Of a stretch of 64,000 bases of DNA, positions 45,197 to 51,777 are shown one piece after another (the stretch's first letter is position 1; each line of letters starts with the position of its first letter). Location: the NCBI GenBank assembly GCA_023376005.1, contig CM042160.1, forward strand, positions 89,136,980 to 89,200,979, read 5' to 3'. The DNA is from Doryteuthis pealeii (lineage: Eukaryota > Mollusca > Cephalopoda > Myopsida > Loliginidae). The notes beneath the pieces were generated by a model. It was not told the origin of the DNA. It saw nothing but the letters and a program-made list of their open reading frames with translations, and ran no database searches. Made by a program: the position numbers and the translations under genes.

Positions 45197-46843
45197 TGTT
45201 GAATTAAACAAAAGACATCTCCTGTTTAACAATTTCATTTGTGATTTTTTTTCAAGTTTTCTGGCCAACTTTTTAATATTTGGGTGGAATTCGTGGATTA
45301 GTCCACCAAAGTTCATGTCCCAAGCACTTTGAAGTGCCATCATCAGGGGTGATGTGTTCCAGTTTTTCAAATTATATTAATAGATGTGGAGGCTGGAAGG
45401 AGGAGAATTGATGGGAAAGGTGCTATAGGCATTTTAAAATGTATGTACTGCAAAATTAATTTCCAATGCAGTACACACATTTTAAAATGCCTATAGGTCA
45501 GTGGGGACATGACTCAATATCCTCCCCCTATCACTAACCGTACCATAGGTGTATTCTTGCTAATACTTCTTGCATGTATATTAGATGTTCCTATGTGTGT
45601 AAATTAGCTTATCTTGTCTTTCCTTCCATTTATTCAGTGTTAGTGTATCATAGGATATACTAATGCCAATATTGGACCTTGGTGAGTGGGGATGTTAGAG
45701 GGAGAATAGTTGGTGGCATACCTTTCCCATGGGTATTAGCGCTATGTGAAATGCAAACAACCTCATCCAGGATTTTAACTCTGTTCACCGTGTCCATTTT
45801 CTATAATGGTGAAGAAGAGTGAGCCACTCAGTGAGAATCTAATTCATTAGCAATGGTCTTTTAGTCTAGCTCCTTATTCATTACATCACTTGAGGCTTGT
45901 AGTTATTAAGCTTATTTTAGTTGAAGCTGAAGCCCAGGAATGTGGGCCACTCAGTGAGAATCTAACTCATTAGCAATAGTCTGTTAGTCTAATTAACTCT
46001 TAGCATCCTGTTAAGAAATCCATAGCCCCATTCCTATAAGGATTTATTTAAAAAATGGCTAAAAATGATCCTTTTCATTTAAAGTTAACCCGTGATATTT
46101 CCCTTAAATTAAAGACTTCTAAATATGTTTAATATTACATTTAAACAAAGGCTATCATTTGGGGTGGATTAGGAAAATGAATGTGACTTCCAGCCGGGTG
46201 GTATAGGACATTAAGAGTTAACTCATCATTACACCAAGTGTTATACACCCATGTTTTAATAGTCTCGTCAGTGGTTATTTCCTATAAGTCTAACATAAGC
46301 AAAGGGGAACCACTCTTGACTGATAAATTATTTATTTATTTTCCCATTAAACTAACCCTAACCCTAAACTGTCTTCTTTTTTCCTAGTAGATCAATATAT
46401 AAATAAATAACTTATCAGTCAAGAGTGGTTCCCCTTTGTTTATGTTAGACTTATAGGAAATAACCTTGTCAGTTTGCAAGCAATTTGACTTGTTTTTCCT
46501 TTCTTTCATTTTTTTTTTTTCTTCTCCCCTCATTTCTAGCTACCTGCACCGTTACGTCAGGATGCGGTTCTTGACGTGCGAACCCAATTTGAATCAGGAT
46601 GCGGATTATGTCGACGAAGCTGAACAGTTTTTCAGTGACCCAATCGGATGGCTGAATGCGGAGTACAGTCAACTGGCTGCCTACAAACAACCGACACATA
46701 TAGCCTACTATTCCGGCCTTCACGAAACTCTCTTGCCTTATTTAAACAAACACAACTACTCGAACAAATGTGCACAATTTTTCCACACGCATTTCCCCGA
46801 GGGAAGAGTCAGTGCAGATATTTTTGTCAGTTGTAAAATTTAA
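24545..46843 (+). CDS. PIGB: PIGB gene, GPI mannosyltransferase 3 (span of all exons)
   Basis: PIGB is a multi-pass ER enzyme of glycosyltransferase family 22. It adds the third, alpha-1,2-linked mannose from dolichol-phosphate-mannose to the GPI anchor precursor on the lumenal side. Exons at 24545-24845, 26898-27015, 29133-29362, 38826-38975, 42000-42256, 42631-43017 and 46540-46843 join in phase and give about 546 residues from the ATG at 24652, close to the roughly 550 typical of PIGB. Diagnostic blocks are [37 protein letters not shown], the GT22 motif [20 protein letters not shown] and [10 protein letters not shown]. Two assembly problems affect the gene: a frame-broken second copy of exons 4-6 at 32.2-36.4 kb, and one missing T in exon 5. 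An exon upstream of 24545 is likely because that exon begins at a strong acceptor. Confidence 0.93.
25380..25492 (+). repeat. Family A 3' fragment
   Basis: GGGTCACCACCCACGGCCAA, GGTCGCCCCATTGGGGGAG and CCACCAACAGGGCGG match the end of family A. Confidence 0.6.
25699..26026. mobile_element. Composite: family C ends enclosing family G ends
   Basis: Outer ends GGTTATTTCC (25699) and GGAAATAACC (to 26026), flanked by AAGTGAAC and AAGTGAAT (8 bp, one mismatch). Inside them, GAGTGACCCAGAAAAAACAG and two copies of CTGTTTTTTCTGGGTCACCC-like termini belong to family G. The internal CAACCCTAACCCTAACCC and GGGTTAGGGTTTAGGG tracts point in opposite directions. This is either a nested insertion or one modular element. 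Confidence 0.7.
26181..26796 (+). mobile_element. Helitron-like element F1
   Basis: Starts TCTTATTATAATGGAGATTG and ends with the hairpin GCACCCGGAGGGTGC, then ATATATTTG and CTAG, followed by T. TC start, subterminal GC hairpin about 10 bp from a CTAG end and insertion at A/T are the Helitron hallmarks. No Rep/helicase sequence. Relatives at 52364-53048 and 55034-55942. Confidence 0.75.
26898..27015 (+). CDS. PIGB: PIGB exon 2
   Basis: 118 bases, phase 2 in and phase 0 out, donor TTG|GTAAGG. It reads [19 protein letters not shown], then a membrane-type stretch ending FRLDYRILL. The YGYxTWEW block is a strong PIGB marker in the first lumenal loop. Confidence 0.95.
27131..27795. repeat. Tandem array of 91-bp hairpin units, about seven copies
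   Basis: CCTCTGTCCC recurs at 27221, 27312, 27403 and onward, every 91 bp. Each unit carries the inverted pair CTGTCCCATAATAGTTG / CAACTATTATGGGACAG, extended by TACATTTA / TAAATGTA, around an 18-bp loop, plus a 22-bp spacer (AACTAGTGAAACATACAACC). Middle copies are almost identical; the first and last differ. It lies in PIGB intron 2. The hairpin resembles a mariner-like inverted terminus that has been amplified in tandem. Confidence 0.85.
27798..27908. repeat. Hairpin with hammerhead-like loop
   Basis: AATAATGTCCAGTGTCTAAT and its complement ATTAGACACTGGACATTATT flank about 45 bp. On the minus strand the loop reads CTGAAGATGAAG, TTT, CTTCGAAATT: CTGAAGA, a GAAG/CTTC stem and GAAA. Stem III is not convincing. 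Confidence 0.55.
28325..28531. mobile_element. Palindromic element family C
   Basis: GATTATTTCC ... GGAAATAACC with a CTAACCCTAAACCTTAACC core. Unlike other copies, the flanks AGTATACCT and AGGTATACT are inverted rather than direct, because the element sits at the centre of a larger palindrome. Confidence 0.7.
28800..28968 (-). repeat. SINE-like family E fragment
   Basis: GGCACAAGGCTGTTTTATGT, CACCACCCACAAGCCGAG and GTATCTGGGATCGACGC match family E on the minus strand. Confidence 0.55.
29133..29362 (+). CDS. PIGB: PIGB exon 3
   Basis: 230 bases, acceptor TTTTTCAG, donor GC|GTAAGA, phase 0 in and phase 2 out. It encodes [20 protein letters not shown], then [20 protein letters not shown] and [13 protein letters not shown], i.e. 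two membrane segments around the conserved TRTLTN.ET block of PIGB. Confidence 0.95.
29429..29736 (+). repeat. SINE-like family E with 13-bp target duplication
   Basis: Flanked by CCCTTACTCTTAC at 29416-29428 and 29737-29749. Long direct flanks indicate LINE-type target-primed insertion. The body contains GCGTCGATCCCAGGGGGC, AAACGAGGCCTTGTGCC and CATACAAGTGGGGTATG. It lies in PIGB intron 3. Confidence 0.65.
29984..30212 (+). repeat. Dispersed repeat family I
   Basis: TAGCCTGGGCGGGTTCATAT, GGATGAGCCGTTGCCCATG, CAATGCAGTTTGGCAACGG and CACCACCTTAGGGACTCTGG recur at 63098-63430. Class unknown. Confidence 0.6.
30220..30528. other. No gene recognised; TA microsatellites
   Basis: (TA)n at 30218-30235 and 30340-30362. 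AT-rich sequence follows up to the duplicated block. Confidence 0.4.
30985..31120. repeat. Foldback, copy 1
   Basis: CATTAAGAACATCTCTTAA and TTAAGAGATGTTCTTAATG are inverted ends of a roughly 130-bp palindrome. The same structure is at 37556-37672. Confidence 0.6.
31137..31540 (-). mobile_element. Helitron-like F2, copy 1
   Basis: CTAG, then CCCTCCGGGCGATGT at the left. At the right the usual GAATCTCC end is replaced by GCTCGTGCGGAGGGGTTGG, so it ends in different sequence. Confidence 0.55.
31674..32228. mobile_element. Family C element with insert, copy 1
   Basis: Counterpart of 38232-38799, with several single-base losses. The insert spans about 31706-32042. Confidence 0.65.
32255..32400 (+). 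pseudogene. PIGB exon 4, frame-broken duplicate
   Basis: 146 bases against 150 in copy 2. The bases lost lie in ATTTTAATG (one T missing) and TGCGGTTGGC (two bases missing), plus one more near AAAATTTC. The frame breaks but both splice sites remain. Probably uncorrected sequence of the exon at 38826-38975. Confidence 0.8.
32437..32845 (+). repeat. SINE family B with family C insert, copy 1
   Basis: Same structure as 39013-39425; the family C element is at 32567-32755 with CTCACTGG on both sides. Confidence 0.65.
32969..33159 (-). mobile_element. Short Helitron-like F2 derivative, copy 1
   Basis: CTAGCAAAATAAAAAACGCA joins directly to CATGTATTTAT, so the middle of F2 is deleted; the end GAATCTCCATTATTAATAGA is kept. 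Same as 39557-39751. Confidence 0.55.
33543..33745. mobile_element. Family C element, copy 1
   Basis: GGTTATTTCC at the left. The right end is decayed (GAGTTATAAGTTAGT in place of GGAAATAACC). Core CTAACCCTAACCCTACTCC. Same as 40143-40352. Confidence 0.6.
33801..34033 (+). mobile_element. LTR1 solo LTR, copy 1
   Basis: TGATGTAATGAATACG ... GGATATATCA with perfect 5-bp flanks GAAAG. Same insertion as 40407-40638. Confidence 0.7.
34370..34860. repeat. Polypurine tract, copy 1
   Basis: About 490 bp of nearly pure A and G on the + strand (GAAGAAGAAGAGGAGGAGTA and similar), with GATA and GA microsatellites. Long Leu/Phe/Ser-rich frames on the minus strand are shadows. Same as 40980-41490. Confidence 0.85.
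35015..35325. repeat. Tandem repeat, about 125 bp, three copies, copy 1
   Basis: TTTTACACAAAGGGGAGGTA, GGAAGTAACTCTCAATTAC and GCAGTTTTCTTGGGAG recur every 125 bp, directly before exon 5. Same as 41655-41970. Confidence 0.75.
35351..35603 (+). pseudogene. PIGB exon 5, frame-broken duplicate
   Basis: 253 bases against 257 in copy 2. Single-base losses in GGACTTTGTTGG, TATGGTCGAC, TTGGTGCC and CTTGGTG break the frame. Near the end it keeps ACTTATTTTATGG, where copy 2 has one T fewer. That longer form gives the in-frame PIGB ending LWTILIY. Confidence 0.8.
35631..35824. mobile_element. Family C element, copy 1
   Basis: GGTTATTTCCTATAAGTCC ... GGAGGAAATAACC with a GGGTTAGGGTTAGG core. Same as 42284-42485. 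Confidence 0.65.
35966..36343 (+). pseudogene. PIGB exon 6, frame-broken duplicate
   Basis: 378 bases against 387. Losses include one C in TTACCGATAG, one G in TGTGGCGTC, one G in CTCGCTGTG and one T in CTCTTTCTG. Splice sites are intact. Same explanation as for the other copy 1 exons. Confidence 0.8.
36840..37030. mobile_element. Family H-related palindrome, copy 1
   Basis: GCACCATCAACATCC ... GATGTTGATGGTGC arms around CTAACCCTAACCCTAACTCC. Same as 43520-43712. Confidence 0.55.
37064..37064. other. Single N: assembly junction
   Basis: The N falls exactly where copy 1 of the duplicated block ends and copy 2 begins within a few bases. It marks a joined or filled gap. Confidence 0.9.
37213..37435. 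repeat. Right end of the GGTACCACC element
   Basis: AATTGATTTAACGGTGCAAA, TTTTCATTATTTTCCGTAAG and AATTTGGTGGTACCTA match 21895-22107. Only the right part is present. Confidence 0.55.
37556..37672. repeat. Foldback, about 120 bp
   Basis: CATTAAGAACATCTCTTAAA ... TTTAAGAGATGTTCTTAATG inverted arms with an AT-rich middle. Confidence 0.6.
37700..38085 (-). mobile_element. Helitron-like F2, copy 2
   Basis: CTAG with CACCCTCCGGGCGATGT hairpin sequence at the left; the right end continues into GCTCGTGCGGAGGGGTTGG rather than GAATCTCC. Confidence 0.6.
38232..38799. mobile_element. Family C element with a 348-bp insert
   Basis: GGTTATTTCC ... GAAATAACC with 8-bp flanks ATTTATTT at 38224-38231 and 38800-38807. 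One arm is split by the insert at 38263-38610. The core AAGATTAGGGTTTAGGG is telomere-like. The element ends about 20 bp before PIGB exon 4. Confidence 0.75.
38263..38610. mobile_element. Unclassified 348-bp insert with TATA-like box
   Basis: Starts TGTTAAGTTTTTAATGG and ends AAAATCCGACC, flanked by CCACT on both sides (5 bp). It contains CCTATAAGTATAGG, then GGGAACTAGCACAC, an arrangement like a TATA box and start region. A 5-bp duplication suggests an LTR, but the right end is CC rather than CA. Confidence 0.5.
38826..38975 (+). CDS. PIGB: PIGB exon 4
   Basis: 150 bases, acceptor GTTTTCCAG, donor GCAAT|GTGAGT, phase 2 in and out. It encodes [20 protein letters not shown], then [17 protein letters not shown]. 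The RPTA block following a membrane segment is conserved in PIGB. Confidence 0.95.
39013..39425 (+). repeat. SINE family B interrupted by a family C element
   Basis: GACTGGTTAGCTCAGACGAT head and GTGAGCTGACGGTAAGTGTG body, then the insert, then GGTCTTATGCG and AAAAGGGGATAGACTCC. The insert duplicates CTCACTGG exactly. Confidence 0.7.
39145..39341. mobile_element. Family C element in a SINE, perfect 8-bp duplication
   Basis: GGTTATTTCC ... GGAAATAACC with CTCACTGG at 39137-39144 and 39342-39349. The interrupted SINE gives an empty-site reference, so these termini and the duplication length are firmly set. Confidence 0.85.
39557..39751 (-). mobile_element. Short Helitron-like F2 derivative, copy 2
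   Basis: CTAG end at 39557 and TCTATTAATAATGGAGATTC end (minus strand) with an internal deletion of about 200 bp. Confidence 0.55.
40143..40352. mobile_element. Family C element, copy 2
   Basis: Left end GGTTATTTCC, core CTAACCCTAACCCCTACTCC, right end decayed. Confidence 0.6.
40407..40638 (+). mobile_element. LTR1 solo LTR, copy 2
   Basis: TGATGTAATGAATACG ... GGATATATCA, flanked by GAAAG on both sides. Confidence 0.75.
40980..41490. repeat. Polypurine tract
   Basis: About 500 bp almost free of pyrimidines on the + strand within PIGB intron 4. It contains GAA, GATA and GA runs and a (GT)n patch near 41365. Confidence 0.85.
41655..41970. repeat. Tandem repeat, about 125 bp, three copies
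   Basis: Units start near TTTTACACAAAGGGG at 41659, 41783 and 41910 and end at the exon 5 polypyrimidine tract. Confidence 0.8.
42000..42256 (+). CDS. PIGB: PIGB exon 5 (one base short)
   Basis: 257 bases where 258 are needed. Acceptor TTTTTCAG, donor TACAG|GTAAGG. It encodes [20 protein letters not shown], then [20 protein letters not shown] and [14 protein letters not shown]. Near 42233 the run in ACTTATTTATGG lacks a T that copy 1 has, so the frame slips into a stop just before the exon end. Probably a homopolymer error. Confidence 0.9.
42284..42485. mobile_element. Family C element, copy 2
   Basis: GGTTATTTCC ... GGAAATAACC (the right arm is shortened to GTTGGAGGAAATAACC), core GGTTAGGGTTAGGGTTTAGG. 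Flanks share only TATGG. Confidence 0.65.
42631..43017 (+). CDS. PIGB: PIGB exon 6 with the GT22 signature
   Basis: 387 bases, acceptor TTTCCAG, donor TACAG|GTAATG, phase 2 in and out. It starts with [20 protein letters not shown], holding the HKExRF motif of family 22 mannosyltransferases. A hydrophilic loop of about 60 residues (rich in Asp, Ser, Lys and Arg) follows, then a membrane segment and [13 protein letters not shown], and MPCHSTPFY near the end. The loop looks longer than in the vertebrate enzyme as I remember it. Confidence 0.95.
43119..43161. repeat. Short hairpin in PIGB intron 6
   Basis: ATATTTCGAGGGT and ACCCTCGAAATAT, 13-bp perfect arms with a 10-base loop, in a region otherwise AT-rich. 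The copy 1 counterpart near 36450 is damaged by base losses. Confidence 0.6.
43520..43712. mobile_element. Family H-related palindrome, copy 2
   Basis: TTTGCACCATCAACATCCGG ... CCAGATGTTGATGGTGCAAA arms around two AACCCTAACCC tracts; outer ends GGGACATGTTTC / GAAACACGTCC. Confidence 0.6.
43748..44285 (+). repeat. Dispersed repeat family A, joined to an inverted fragment
   Basis: From ACGGCATATCAACCTCAGTG to GCCTGTCTAGCCCAAG (to about 44170), then after a short link an inverted copy of the family start (AAATGACCCACCGAGGTTGA, CCGTAAAACAAAAC). Confidence 0.65.
44290..44665. other. No gene recognised
   Basis: Two overlapping frames near 44102-44661 have no known domain. The motif TTGGTAGGCAAAGAGTTAAA near 44595 recurs near 53580, so this is probably another decayed repeat. 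Confidence 0.35.
44668..45125. repeat. Direct repeat pair flanking a family C element
   Basis: ACATTCTTGTTATTTCTTTA and AAGGAAAGAATTATGTCCCT at 44670-44755 recur at 45044-45115. The first copy ends in (TA)n, the second in (CA)n. Confidence 0.6.
44836..45042. mobile_element. Palindromic element family C, perfect 8-bp duplication
   Basis: GGTTAATTCC ... GGAAATAACC with GACATTCT at 44828-44835 and 45043-45050. Core GTTTAGGGTTAGGGTTAGGG. Confidence 0.8.
45120..45195. repeat. CA and TA microsatellites
   Basis: (CA)n at 45124-45150 and (TA)n at 45151-45193. Confidence 0.9.
45196..46260. other. PIGB intron 6, repeat traces only
   Basis: A palindrome at 45421-45501 has CTATAGGCATTTTAAAATG arms. 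A minus-strand fragment of SINE family D lies at about 45700-45790 (CATACCTTTCCCATGGGTAT). GCCACTCAGTGAGAATCTAA is repeated 117 bp apart at 45832 and 45949. A degenerate CTGATGATGGCACTTCAAAG motif lies near 45330 on the minus strand. No coding sequence. Confidence 0.45.
46273..46465. mobile_element. Palindromic element family C
   Basis: GGTTATTTCC ... GGAAATAACC, flanked by TCGTCAGT and TTGTCAGT (8 bp, one mismatch). The core CTAACCCTAACCCTAAACTG lies about 70 bp before the last PIGB exon. Confidence 0.75.
46540..46843 (+). CDS. PIGB: PIGB exon 7, C-terminus and stop
   Basis: 304 bases from acceptor CATTTCTAG to TAA at 46841. It encodes [20 protein letters not shown], then [20 protein letters not shown] and near the end [19 protein letters not shown]. 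The order of blocks and the FHTHFPEGR ending are those of PIGB C-termini. No AATAAA is seen in the next 60 bases; A-rich sequence follows. Confidence 0.95.
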
Positions 46844-46904
46844 TTTATTAAAAAAAAAAAAAAGAAATTTAAAAAAATTCAAGTATTTTTATTTTTTTCT
46901 CTGA

Positions 46905-49290
46905 ATTTTTGAGATGAGGATTGAATAATTTGGATTATTTGGATTATTCGGACTATTGTCCTCATCTTTATTGTTATATACACAATGTTTCGCCCGATGT
47001 GCCCTCCAGCCTTCTTCAGGTGTTTCTTGTTATTTTTTAGATAAAGCTTGATAATTGGTATTATTTGGATTTTTCAGACTGTTATCCTCATCTTTATTGT
47101 TATATACACAACGTTTCGCCCCGATGTGCCCTCCAGCCTTCTTCAGGTGTTTCTTGTTATTTTTTAGATAAAGCTTGATAATTGGTATTATTTGGATTAT
47201 TCAGATTATTGTCCTCATCTTTATTGTTATATACACAACCTTTCGGCCAATGTGCTCTCCGGCCTTCTTCAGGTGTTTCTTGTTACTTTTGAGATGAGGC
47301 TTGATAATTTGTATTATTTGAATTTTTCAGATTATTGTCCTTATCTTTATTGTTATATACACAACCTTTCGGCCAATGTGCTCTCCGGCCTTCTTCAGGT
47401 GTTTCTTGTTACTTTTGAGATGAGGCTTGATAATTTGTATTATTTGAATTTTTCAGATTATTGTCCTTATCTTTATTGTTATATACACAACCTTTCGGCC
47501 AATGTGCTCTCCGGCCTTCTTCAGGTGTTTCTTGTTACTTTTGAGATGAGGCTTGATAATTTGTATTATTTGGATTATTCAGATTATTGTCCTCATCTTT
47601 ATTGTTATATACACAACCTTTCGGCCAATGTGCTCTCCGGCCTTCTTCAGGTGTTTCTTGTTACTTTTGAGATGAGGCTTGATAATTTGTATTATTTGGA
47701 TTATTCAGATTATTGTCCTCATCTTTATTGTTATATACACAACCTTTCGGCCAATGTGCTCTCCGGCCTTCTTCAGGTGTTTCTTGTTACTTTTGAGATG
47801 AGGCTTGATAATTTGTATTATTTGAATTTTTCAGATTATTGTCCTTATCTTTATTGTTATATACACAACCTTTCGGCCAATGTGCTCTCCGGCCTTCTTC
47901 AGGTGTTTCTTGTTACTTTTGAGATGAGGCTTGATAATTTGTATTATTTGAATTTTTCAGATTATTGTCCTTATCTTTATTGTTATATACACAACCTTTC
48001 GGCCAATGTGCTCTCCGGCCTTCTTCAGGTGTTTCTTGTTACTTTTGAGATGAGGCTTGATAATTTGTATTATTTGGATTATTCAGATTATTGTCCTCAT
48101 CTTTATTGTTATATACACAACCTTTCGGCCAATGTGCTCTCCGGCCTTCTTCAGGTGTTTCTTGTTACTTTTGAGATGAGGCTTGATAATTTGTATTATT
48201 TGGATTATTCAGATTATTGTCCTCATCTTTATTGTTATATACACAACCTTTCGGCCAATGTGCTCTCCGGCCTTCTTCAGGTGTTTCTTGTTACTTTTGA
48301 GATGAGGCTTGATAATTTGTATTATTTGAATTTTTCAGATTATTGTCCTTATCTTTATTGTTATATACACAACCTTTCGGCCAATGTGCTCTCCGGCCTT
48401 CTTCAGGTGTTTCTTGTTACTTTTGAGATGAGGCTTGATAATTTGTATTATTTGAATTTTTCAGATTATTGTCCTTATCTTTATTGTTATATACACAACC
48501 TTTCGGCCAATGTGCTCTCCGGCCTTCTTCAGGTGTTTCTTGTTACTTTTGAGATGAGGCTTGATAATTTGTATTATTTGAATTTTTCAGATTATTGTCC
48601 TTATCTTTATTGTTATATACACAACCTTTCGGCCAATGTGCTCTCCCGGCCTTCTTCAGGTGTTTTCTTGTTACTTTTGAGATGAGGCTTGATAATTTGT
48701 ATTATTTGGATTATTCAGATTATTGTCCTCATCTTTATTGTTATATACACAACCTTTCGGCCAATGTGCTCTCCGGCCTTCTTCAGGTGTTTCTTGTTAC
48801 TTTTGAGATGAGGCTTGATAATTTGTATTATTTGAATTTTTCAGATTATTGTCCTCATCTTTATTGTTATATACACAACCTTTCGGCCAATGTGCTCTCC
48901 AGCCTTCTTCAGGTGTTTCTTGTTATTTTTTAGATAAGGCTTGATAATTTGTATTATTTGGATTTTTCAGACTGTTATCCTCATCTTTATTGTTATATAC
49001 ACAACGTTTCGCCCGATGTGCTCTCCAGCCTTCTTCAGGTGTTTCTTGTTACTTTTGAGATGAGGCTTGATAATTTGTATTATTTGGATTTTTCAGACTG
49101 TTATCCTCATCTTTATTGTTCGCCCGATGTGCTCTCCGGTTTCCTTCAGGTGTTTCTTGTTACTTTTGAGATGAGGCTTGATAATTTGTATTATTTGGAT
49201 TTTTCAGACTGTTATCCTCATCTTTATTGTTATATACACAATGCATCATTTGGCCTTCTTTAGACGTTTCTTGTCTGAATTTTTTAGATG
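46905..49290. repeat. 126-bp satellite, about 19 copies
   Basis: CTTCTTCAGGTGTTTCTTGT recurs every 126 bp from 47012 to 49255. Two unit types alternate, one with TTGAATTTTTCAG and CCTTATC (A), the other with TTGGATTATTCAG and CCTCATC (B), in the order B A A B B A A B B A A A B A. This gives a 504-bp higher-order period (AABB). Because 126 is a multiple of three, one frame stays open for 497 codons (47192-48685), giving a 42-residue hydrophobic repeat. The reverse complement holds CTGAAGAAGGC ... GCCGAAAGG, the end motif of the repeat at 56185-56475. I judge it non-coding. Confidence 0.85.
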
Positions 49291-49730
49291 AGGCTTGATA
49301 ATTTATATTATTTAGATTATTTGGAACCATTGATATCTACACAACACATGGATAATGGATATAGGGGTTGAGTTAATACAGTTCTAAGTAACAATCATCA
49401 CAAAGCTGCAGGTTCAATCCTGGACAGAAGCGATAATAACATAGATTACTTAATACGGCTTAACATTTGTACCTGACTAATAGAATTAGAACAGTCTACC
49501 CTCGTGGATTGAATAAAGGGTTCAGTTTGAAGTTCCATTAGTTTGACTGGAAGGTTCCCAAGTCTGAGAAGGTTTCCGAATTCAACAAGAAACACCTGAA
49601 GAAGGCTGGAGAGCATACTGGCCGAAATGTTGCCCCTTTATTCCCCTGATTCTGAGTGGCAGTATCTATTAAGGTTTCATCTAATTCATTCCATTTAATC
49701 GCGATCCACTGTTGAACCTCAACAAGATGA
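49291..49730. other. No gene; one satellite-like end motif
   Basis: AACAAGAAACACCTGAAGAA followed by GGCTGGAGAGCATACTGGCC and GAAATGTTG at about 49576-49632 is an inverted relic of the 126-bp unit. Confidence 0.45.
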
Positions 49731-49799
49731 AATGAATAGTGCTGTATATCTTATTAGGCAGCTACTTTCCAGAGGCTGGCTGGCTGACTGGGTTATTTT

Positions 49800-50130
49800 T
49801 TGCTTAGGATGTTTTGTTGGTTGGTTGGTTGGTTTTACGGCATGTCAACCGTTAATGGGTTATTTTAGGCCAAAGATGTTTCTCCTTTCTCCAAAATCAA
49901 TTCTATCTAGTTTAGATTCTGTTACATATCCATTAGTGAATACTAGCACACCAGTCTGCCATGAGCTTCGGTTGGTTGGCTGGTTGGTTGGTTGGTTGGT
50001 TGGTTGGTTGGTCGGATTTTTATGGCATGTTAATCTTTGTTGGGTTATTTTATGCCGAAGACATGTTTCTCTTTTCCTTCTCAGTATCATCAGCATCATC
50101 AACATGACGCATTGATAGCACGGATTCACA
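49800..50130. repeat. TTGG microsatellites with family A-like starts
   Basis: (GGTT)n near 49815-49835 and 49970-50010, followed by ACGGCATGTCAACC and ATGGCATGTTAATC, relics of the family A or foldback-associated repeat. Confidence 0.6.
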
Positions 50131-50289
50131 TGACTCCAGAAAAAAGTTGGTTGTATTTTATATCATGGAACCCTTTGGGTTATTTTTTGCTTAGGATGTT
50201 TTGTTTTATTCACTCTTGTTGAGTACTCAGTTTTTTCCTAACTCAATTTTTTTAAAACACTTTTTTTTAATACTCATTTTTTTATCTAT

Positions 50290-50985
50290 TTAATTCATAG
50301 ATGGGACCCTAACAGGTACTATCACTCTGGGTTATTGTGGACCTGGGAGTAATGGTGATGAAGGGGTGCTCCACATTCCCCAGAGCTCCAAATTGGAACT
50401 TCACCATTAGATGTTGTATTTTATATCATGGAACCCTCTGGGTTATTTTTTGCTTTGGATATTTTGTTTTATTCACTCTTGTTGGGTACTCAGTTTTTTC
50501 CAAACTCAATTTTTTGTAAACTCATTTTTTGATCTATTTAACCCCTAGATGGGACCCTAACAGGTACTACCACTCTGGGTTATTGTGGACCTGGGAGTAA
50601 TGGAATTGAAGGGGTACTCTACACTCCCCAAAGCTCCAAATTGGAACTTCACCATTAGATGTAGTTTAACATCATACCCAGGACACTATGACCCTCGGCC
50701 ACTGCCTTCTAGCAAATATATGATAAATGGGGTTGGGGGTTTGCCATAAGAGCAATAGGGTTGGAACAATCATATAGGAGATAGGGCTTGATATGACAGA
50801 TTGATTGACTGCCCAATCAAGCCTAAGTAAGAGCCAAAGTGGAGTGTTGCATATCTTGGACTGTTCCGCCACCAGGATTCCATACTTAAGCATCACAGGT
50901 TGCAACCCATGTATATGATAAAAATGGTTGGGGTTGCCATAAGGGCAATACGGTTGGGACAATCATATAGGTGCTAGGGCTTAAG
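50290..50985 (+). repeat. Family A fragments in tandem
   Basis: GATGGGACCCTAACAGGTAC occurs at about 50301 and 50549. Around it ATGGAACCCTNTGGGTTATT and ACTCAGTTTTTTCC also recur 250 bp apart, so a 250-bp segment is duplicated. The second copy continues to about 50980 with two TGATAAANNTGGTTGGGGT blocks. Confidence 0.6.
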
Positions 50986-51097
50986 AGTAAGAGCTAATGC
51001 AAAATAGTTCAATATGTAAAAAGTATAATAATCTTCATTTAACTCTCTCTCACTCTTTTTCTTTTTTTTCTTTTCATCTTTTCATTATGTTTGATTG

Positions 51098-51160
51098 AGG
51101 ATCGAACTAGAAACCTTGTAGTTTCTAGCCGAACGCTCTACCGACCGAGCTAACCTGAAA
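51098..51160 (-). repeat. tRNA-like head of SINE family B
   Basis: On the minus strand: TTAGCTCGGTCGGTAGAGC and CTAGTTCGATCCTC. It is a 60-bp tRNA-related head only, with no complete tRNA fold. Confidence 0.6.
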
Positions 51161-51164
51161 TACC

Positions 51165-51775
51165 CATACCTGTATGAAAATGTTTGTTTCTTCCTGGGGC
51201 TATGAGTCACTCAACTGGTTTTTGTATCATTAAATTACCGAGCAAATTCAAATTTAAGTTGTGAGTTGGGATTAAAAAAAAGAAAAAAAAAAAAAAAACT
51301 TATATGTTATTTTTGTGTTCACTGATCCGTTTAACCTAGATGAACTGAAGCGAAAAAACTGAGGTCACTGTTGCCTTACGAGATTCAACCAGGTGAGAAA
51401 GTTTCCTTTTTTAAATTTTTCTTACCTTAATTGTTTGACCTAAGACAAAACAAAAAGAAAAAAAGACGATGACTCATTAAAAGATAAAAGTCAGATAGGA
51501 AAATGCAATTTAAGAAAAAAAGAAATTGTTCCATTTTGTTCTTTGTATATTTTATGTTTCGTAATGTATTTGTTTTCCTCGTACATAATACACTATTAAC
51601 AACTAAAACAGTTGATATCACTAAACAAGTGCACTCGTTCTTGTTAGGATAAAATTGCTTTCAGCTGAGACAAATTATGACAAGGTCACATACATACATA
51701 CACTTGTCATCTATAGGTCGAATTTTGAAAATATAAAAAAGGCAAAAAATCTGGTGTTAACCCTATACCTACCCA
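51165..51775. other. No feature recognised
   Basis: AT-rich sequence with poly-A near 51275. Nothing recognisable. Confidence 0.35.
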
Positions 51776-51777
51776 CC

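Noticed and set aside
47192..48685. A 497-codon open frame, the longest in the window
   Set aside because: It is the translation of a 126-bp satellite whose unit is a multiple of three and lacks stops in one frame. No start context, no domain, and neighbouring units carry one-base shifts.
49860..50129. Open frames in the (TTGG)n region
   Set aside because: Low-complexity translation of a microsatellite and adjoining repeat.
51098..51160. A functional tRNA gene
   Set aside because: A and B boxes are recognisable but the acceptor and anticodon stems do not close, and the same head is attached to SINE bodies elsewhere in the window.
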